From positions 1-28,993 of the forward strand of contig NZ_FNZB01000014.1 in assembly GCF_900109205.1 (NCBI RefSeq): 28,993 nucleotides of DNA, given 5' to 3'. The DNA comes from Sphingomonas sp. OV641. GTDB lineage: Bacteria > Pseudomonadota > Alphaproteobacteria > Sphingomonadales > Sphingomonadaceae. How positions within the stretch are numbered: position 1 is the first letter of the stretch; the number at the start of each line of letters is the position of its first letter. Below the pieces are notes generated by a model that saw only the letters and a program-made list of their open reading frames with translations, had not been told where the DNA came from and ran no database searches. Below, piece by piece: positions 26,220 through 28,993 of the stretch. A program made the position numbers and the translations under genes.

Positions 26220-27059
26220 ATGACCGATGTTGTGCCTGCCTTCGTCACGCGCCGGGCTTTGTGCCGGGATTTACAAAGCATTGGCCTTTCCGCCGGACAG
26301 ACCGTGATGGTCCACGCCGCGATGAGTAAGGTCGGCCCGTTGCTGAACGGCCCCGACGCTCTCATCCAGGCGCTGCTCGACGTTCTCGGGCCGGACGGCA
26401 CGATGATGGTCTATACGAGCTGGGACAGCGTGCACGACGAGCTGCTGGACAACAACGGCCGCGTTCTCCCTGAATGGCGGAACCATGTGCCCGGCTTCGA
26501 CGCGGCCGCTTCGCGGGCGGTGCGGATGAACGGCATCCTCGCCGAGTTCGCCCGCACCACGCCAGGGGCGAGGCGGAGCGCGAACCCAGGCGCGTCAGTC
26601 GCCGCCCTCGGAAGGCTGGCCAACTGGATTACGGCCGATCACCCGCAGGACTACGGCTTCGGGCCGGGAACCCCGCTGGCGAAGCTGGTGGAGGTCGGCG
26701 GCCGCGTCCTGATGATCGGCGCGCCGTGGGACACCATGACGCTGATCCACCACGCCGACCATCTCGCCGACCTTTCCGGCAAGCGCGTGCTGAAATACGA
26801 GGTGCCGTTCGCCAAGGACGGCGGCGTCACGTGGCGGATGTCGGAGGAGTTCGACACCGGCGATCCCATCCTGAACGGGATGCCAGACAATTACATTGAG
26901 CAGATCGTCTGCGCGTTCGTCGCAGAAGGGAACGGCGTCGAGGGACTGGTCGGCCAGGCATCGTCGTTGCTGGTTGAAGCTGGGCCGGTATGTGCCTTTG
27001 CGACCGCCTGGCTCGAACGTTGGGCAGCCAACAACGTGCCAGCCGCGACCCGCGATTGA
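26220..27059 (+). CDS. aac(3): AAC(3)-family aminoglycoside N-acetyltransferase (type III-like)
   Basis: A 279-residue member of the antibiotic N-acetyltransferase family (not GNAT). Landmarks are M-V-H-A-A-M-S-K-V-G-P, A-R-R-S-A-N-P-G-A-S-V-A-A-L-G, D-Y-G-F-G-P-G-T-P-L-A-K-L-V and T-L-I-H-H-A-D-H-L-A. From memory AAC(3)-III enzymes have the same S-A-N-P and H-H-A-E wording, whereas AAC(3)-II has S-A-H-P. It would transfer acetyl from acetyl-CoA to the 3-amino group of an aminoglycoside, but many environmental homologues have untested substrates. The start could also be 26208; neither has a good ribosome-binding site. Confidence 0.85.
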   Translation: MTDVVPAFVTRRALCRDLQSIGLSAGQTVMVHAAMSKVGPLLNGPDALIQALLDVLGPDGTMMVYTSWDSVHDELLDNNGRVLPEWRNHVPGFDAAASRAVRMNGILAEFARTTPGARRSANPGASVAALGRLANWITADHPQDYGFGPGTPLAKLVEVGGRVLMIGAPWDTMTLIHHADHLADLSGKRVLKYEVPFAKDGGVTWRMSEEFDTGDPILNGMPDNYIEQIVCAFVAEGNGVEGLVGQASSLLVEAGPVCAFATAWLERWAANNVPAATRD

Positions 27060-27109
27060 TCACAGCGCACGGGGCCCGGACCGCGCTCATAATATCATAA
27101 CCTACGCAC

Positions 27110-27141
27110 GGCGGATCTCCGGGGCAGAACCGGCATCCGCC
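27110..27141. terminator. Hairpin between the convergent AAC(3)-like genes
   Basis: GGCGGAT (27110-27116) pairs with ATCCGCC (27135-27141). It sits in the 84-base gap where both genes end and could stop transcription from either side. The loop is long (18 bases) and there is no T-run. Confidence 0.35.
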
Positions 27142-27143
27142 GC

Positions 27144-27992
27144 CTAATCTACGTCGGCGTGACGGGCCGCCCAGTCCTCCATCCACGCCACGGCGAAGGG
27201 AACCAGGGTGCCGGCGTTGAGCAGGAGCGACGGTGCTTCGCCCACGCGTCCCTGCCGCCCGTGGCCAGCCGCAACGTAGTCTCGAACGATCCAGCTAAAC
27301 GAATTCGGCGGCAGGCATGGCGCGACGGCCTCGCCGGTTTCGAACTCCTCCGACATCCGCCAGATGGTGCCGCCGGGGGTGGCGATCGGCAACTCCTTGC
27401 GGTCGATTCGCTTGTCAGGCAGCTGCGCCAGGTGTTCGGCGTGGTGAAGCAGGGTCGTGCTGCCGAACGGCGCGCCGAGCAGCAGCACCTTGCCCTCCAG
27501 CCGCACGAGACGGTCAAAGGGCGAGTCCGGCCCGTACCCGTAGTCGAGCGCGTGATCCCGGGTCAGATCAGCCGCGTAGGCCCCAAGCGCCACAACGGAG
27601 GCGCCGGGATTGTCGCTGCGGCACGCGCCGCGGGTGGTTCGGAGGAACTCCGGAAGCACCCCGTTCTTGCGGGCGGCACGCGTTGTGCCGGCCGAGAACG
27701 GCGCTATCTCAGGGCGCCACCGCTCGGGCGGGCGGCCACGATCGTCACGCAGCACCTCCCACGGCGTGTCCCAATCAAGCACCGCCATCAGGGTCCCTGC
27801 CGGTCCGACCGTCCCTAGCAGCGCCGCGATGATTCCGTCCGGGCCGCCGAGCACGCGACCGACGCGGCTGCAGGCTGCGTGCACCAGCACGATGTCCCCG
27901 GTCGCCAGCCCGAGGCGCGCGAGGTCGGCGCGCAGGCCGGCCACGGTCAGGTAGGGGCGCTCGTCCCGGCCTGCGAAGGCGCCCGCCTTCAA
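27144..27992 (-). CDS. Second AAC(3)-family N-acetyltransferase homologue
   Basis: A 282-residue paralogue of the preceding gene, visibly alike along its length. Landmarks are L-V-H-A-A-C-S-R-V-G, C-R-S-D-N-P-G-A-S-V-V-A-L-G, D-Y-G-Y-G-P-D-S-P-F-D-R-L-V and T-L-L-H-H-A-E-H-L-A. Both share W-R-M-S-E-E-F. Its start overlaps the stop of the TonB receptor gene (ATGA), so it is translated with the receptor rather than as a free resistance gene. The substrate may be an aminoglycoside or another amine brought in by that receptor; this is inference. Confidence 0.83.
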   Translation of the reverse strand: MKAGAFAGRDERPYLTVAGLRADLARLGLATGDIVLVHAACSRVGRVLGGPDGIIAALLGTVGPAGTLMAVLDWDTPWEVLRDDRGRPPERWRPEIAPFSAGTTRAARKNGVLPEFLRTTRGACRSDNPGASVVALGAYAADLTRDHALDYGYGPDSPFDRLVRLEGKVLLLGAPFGSTTLLHHAEHLAQLPDKRIDRKELPIATPGGTIWRMSEEFETGEAVAPCLPPNSFSWIVRDYVAAGHGRQGRVGEAPSLLLNAGTLVPFAVAWMEDWAARHADVD

Positions 27993-28993
27993 AGCGGACG
28001 GACGATCTTGAGGATGGCCTGCAGCCCGCTGTCGCGCCTGCGGAACTGCGATCCGGTGAACGCGCCCGAACCCGGCCGCTCAAAAAAGTCCCGCCGGCGC
28101 TCGCTGCCGACGCCGGTGAGCCCGCGCAAGGTCAGGCTGATGCGCATCGGCCGCCAGGCGGAGGTCTCCGCGTAAACGGTCCAGAGCGGGCGGACGCGGG
28201 TCCGCTCCACCTCGTCGACGTAGAAGATGCGGGTGATCCGGGCTGTCGTCCAGTCAGCGCCCCAGGACGATGCGATGGCCTGCCAGTCGTGGCGGAAGGC
28301 CAGTTTCGCCTCTTGGCTCGGCAAGCCGCTCAGCGGTCGGTCGGGGGCGTCGGGGACATGAAGCCGCGTCCACCGCCGCGTCGCGTCGACTGTGATCTGC
28401 GCGCCGTTGAGGACGACGTCCACCGGCACTGTCGCCTGCACGGTCGCGCCCACGATCCGGCCGTCGCCCGCGATCCCGATCGTCTGGCTTCCGGAAAGGG
28501 TGGGGACATAGTCCAGCACCCCCTGACGCTGCTCCACGAACGCCTCGCCCGAAACGGCGCCCGCCTTTCCCCAGCGCTGGTCGACCCGCGCTTGGAAGCG
28601 CGTGATACGCGCGGGGCGCAGTCGCGCGTTGCCGCTGATCGGCCGGTCGTCAACGCCCTGGACCGACGCCGCGAAATCCTCGAACTCCAGCTGGTCCACG
28701 GTACGCCTGATTCCGAATCGCAGCTGCAGGCGCGGGCGCACGTCCCAGACGACAGCCGCCGAGGGCTTGGCGTAGCCCAGCGTCTGCACGTCGGCGATGT
28801 CGCCAGTCACGCCGATGCGCGACCATTCGCCCGCGAGGCCCATCTCAAGGCGAGCGGTGCGCGCGACCCGATAGGTTAGGTGTAGGCGCTTGCAATCATA
28901 GCGGCGTGTGCTCGCAAACAGCCTGATTTCCTGCTCACGCTTTCTGCCACTGGCGGGGAGCGTCCTGCTCGAATTATCTGCCAGTGTGCTCGC
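27989..28993 (-). CDS. TonB-dependent receptor, C-terminal part (runs off the window)
   Basis: At least 334 codons of an outer-membrane beta-barrel, open from the right edge of the window. The first 31 codons lie in the terminal repeat (T-L-P-A-S-G-R-K-R-E-Q-E-I-R-L-F) and continue without a break as Y-D-C-K-R-L-H-L-T-Y-R-V. Alternating barrel strands and a late R-R-D-F-F-E-R-P-G-S-G-A-F-T-G-S-Q-F motif are characteristic of alphaproteobacterial TonB receptors; it ends I-V-R-P-L. The plug and signal peptide must lie outside the window. The internal Met at 28843 is not a true start. It is coupled to the AAC(3)-like gene. Confidence 0.8.
   Translation of the reverse strand, partial: ASTLADNSSRTLPASGRKREQEIRLFASTRRYDCKRLHLTYRVARTARLEMGLAGEWSRIGVTGDIADVQTLGYAKPSAAVVWDVRPRLQLRFGIRRTVDQLEFEDFAASVQGVDDRPISGNARLRPARITRFQARVDQRWGKAGAVSGEAFVEQRQGVLDYVPTLSGSQTIGIAGDGRIVGATVQATVPVDVVLNGAQITVDATRRWTRLHVPDAPDRPLSGLPSQEAKLAFRHDWQAIASSWGADWTTARITRIFYVDEVERTRVRPLWTVYAETSAWRPMRISLTLRGLTGVGSERRRDFFERPGSGAFTGSQFRRRDSGLQAILKIVRPL
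28899..28993 (-). repeat. Right copy of the 95-bp inverted terminal repeat
   Basis: Exact reverse complement of 1-95. Here it is inside the open receptor gene (codons 1-31 as seen), so this is the native context. The left copy is the displaced one. Confidence 0.92.

Overview
The window is GC-rich and looks like a mobile-DNA-rich accessory region of an alphaproteobacterium. Sphingomonadales is the most likely order. That is an inference from the gene repertoire (catecholate-type and other TonB receptors, small YGF-type lipoprotein, HPII catalase, PIG-L/acyl-CoA-dehydrogenase-like/glycosyltransferase/NodS-like cluster, IS21 and IS3 relatives), not a search result. The window begins and ends with the same perfect 95-bp sequence in inverted orientation. 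That sequence is coding: it reads in frame into a TonB-dependent receptor fragment at the right end. It may be a genuine inverted repeat, or simply the place where an assembly graph broke.

Layout, left to right. 1-2.3 kb: a YgjV-like membrane protein translationally coupled to a GNAT acetyltransferase (minus), then a lipoprotein and a secreted protein (plus). 2.3-4.5 kb: a Fiu-like siderophore receptor with two Fur-like sites upstream. 4.5-8.25 kb: a graveyard of fragments, namely an IS3 orfB tail fused to a 5'-truncated IS21-type istA with intact istB, a decapitated ABC-2 permease, a YeiH-type tail, and an EAL-domain tail joined to it back to back with a frameshift. 8.4-12.4 kb: a zinc alcohol dehydrogenase, an orphan MHYT fragment and katE with a strong hairpin after it.

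12.5-15.36 kb: a four-gene operon (minus) coupled by ATGA overlaps: truncated GT2, a short acyl-CoA-dehydrogenase-like protein, a PIG-L deacetylase and a NodS-like methyltransferase. It probably builds or modifies a glycolipid or acylated sugar, with unknown product. 15.36-17.92 kb: a complete IS21-family element with a perfect 36-bp palindrome after istB. One end abuts the glycosyltransferase and the other abuts a truncated tniB, so it marks a deletion or rearrangement. 17.9-21.1 kb: the rest of a Tn552/Tn5053-type module (tniA, tniB stub, divergent serine resolvase) and a membrane protein.

21.1-24.6 kb: a compact three-gene operon, serine resolvase - Eco57I-like N6-adenine methylase - BsuBI/PstI-type endonuclease, each pair sharing an ATGA overlap, behind a palindrome and a short direct repeat that could be a res site or operator. 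24.6-25.3 kb: a dead IS3-type remnant ending at a G10 run. 25.3-29 kb: a small ORF, an exported protein, and two convergent AAC(3)-III-like aminoglycoside N-acetyltransferase homologues, one coupled to the 3' part of a TonB receptor that runs off the window.

The most interesting points are the receptor-coding inverted repeat at both ends (a possible invertible segment), the recombinase-led restriction-modification operon, the uncharacterised four-gene glycan/lipid operon, and the pairing of a TonB receptor with an AAC(3)-like enzyme.
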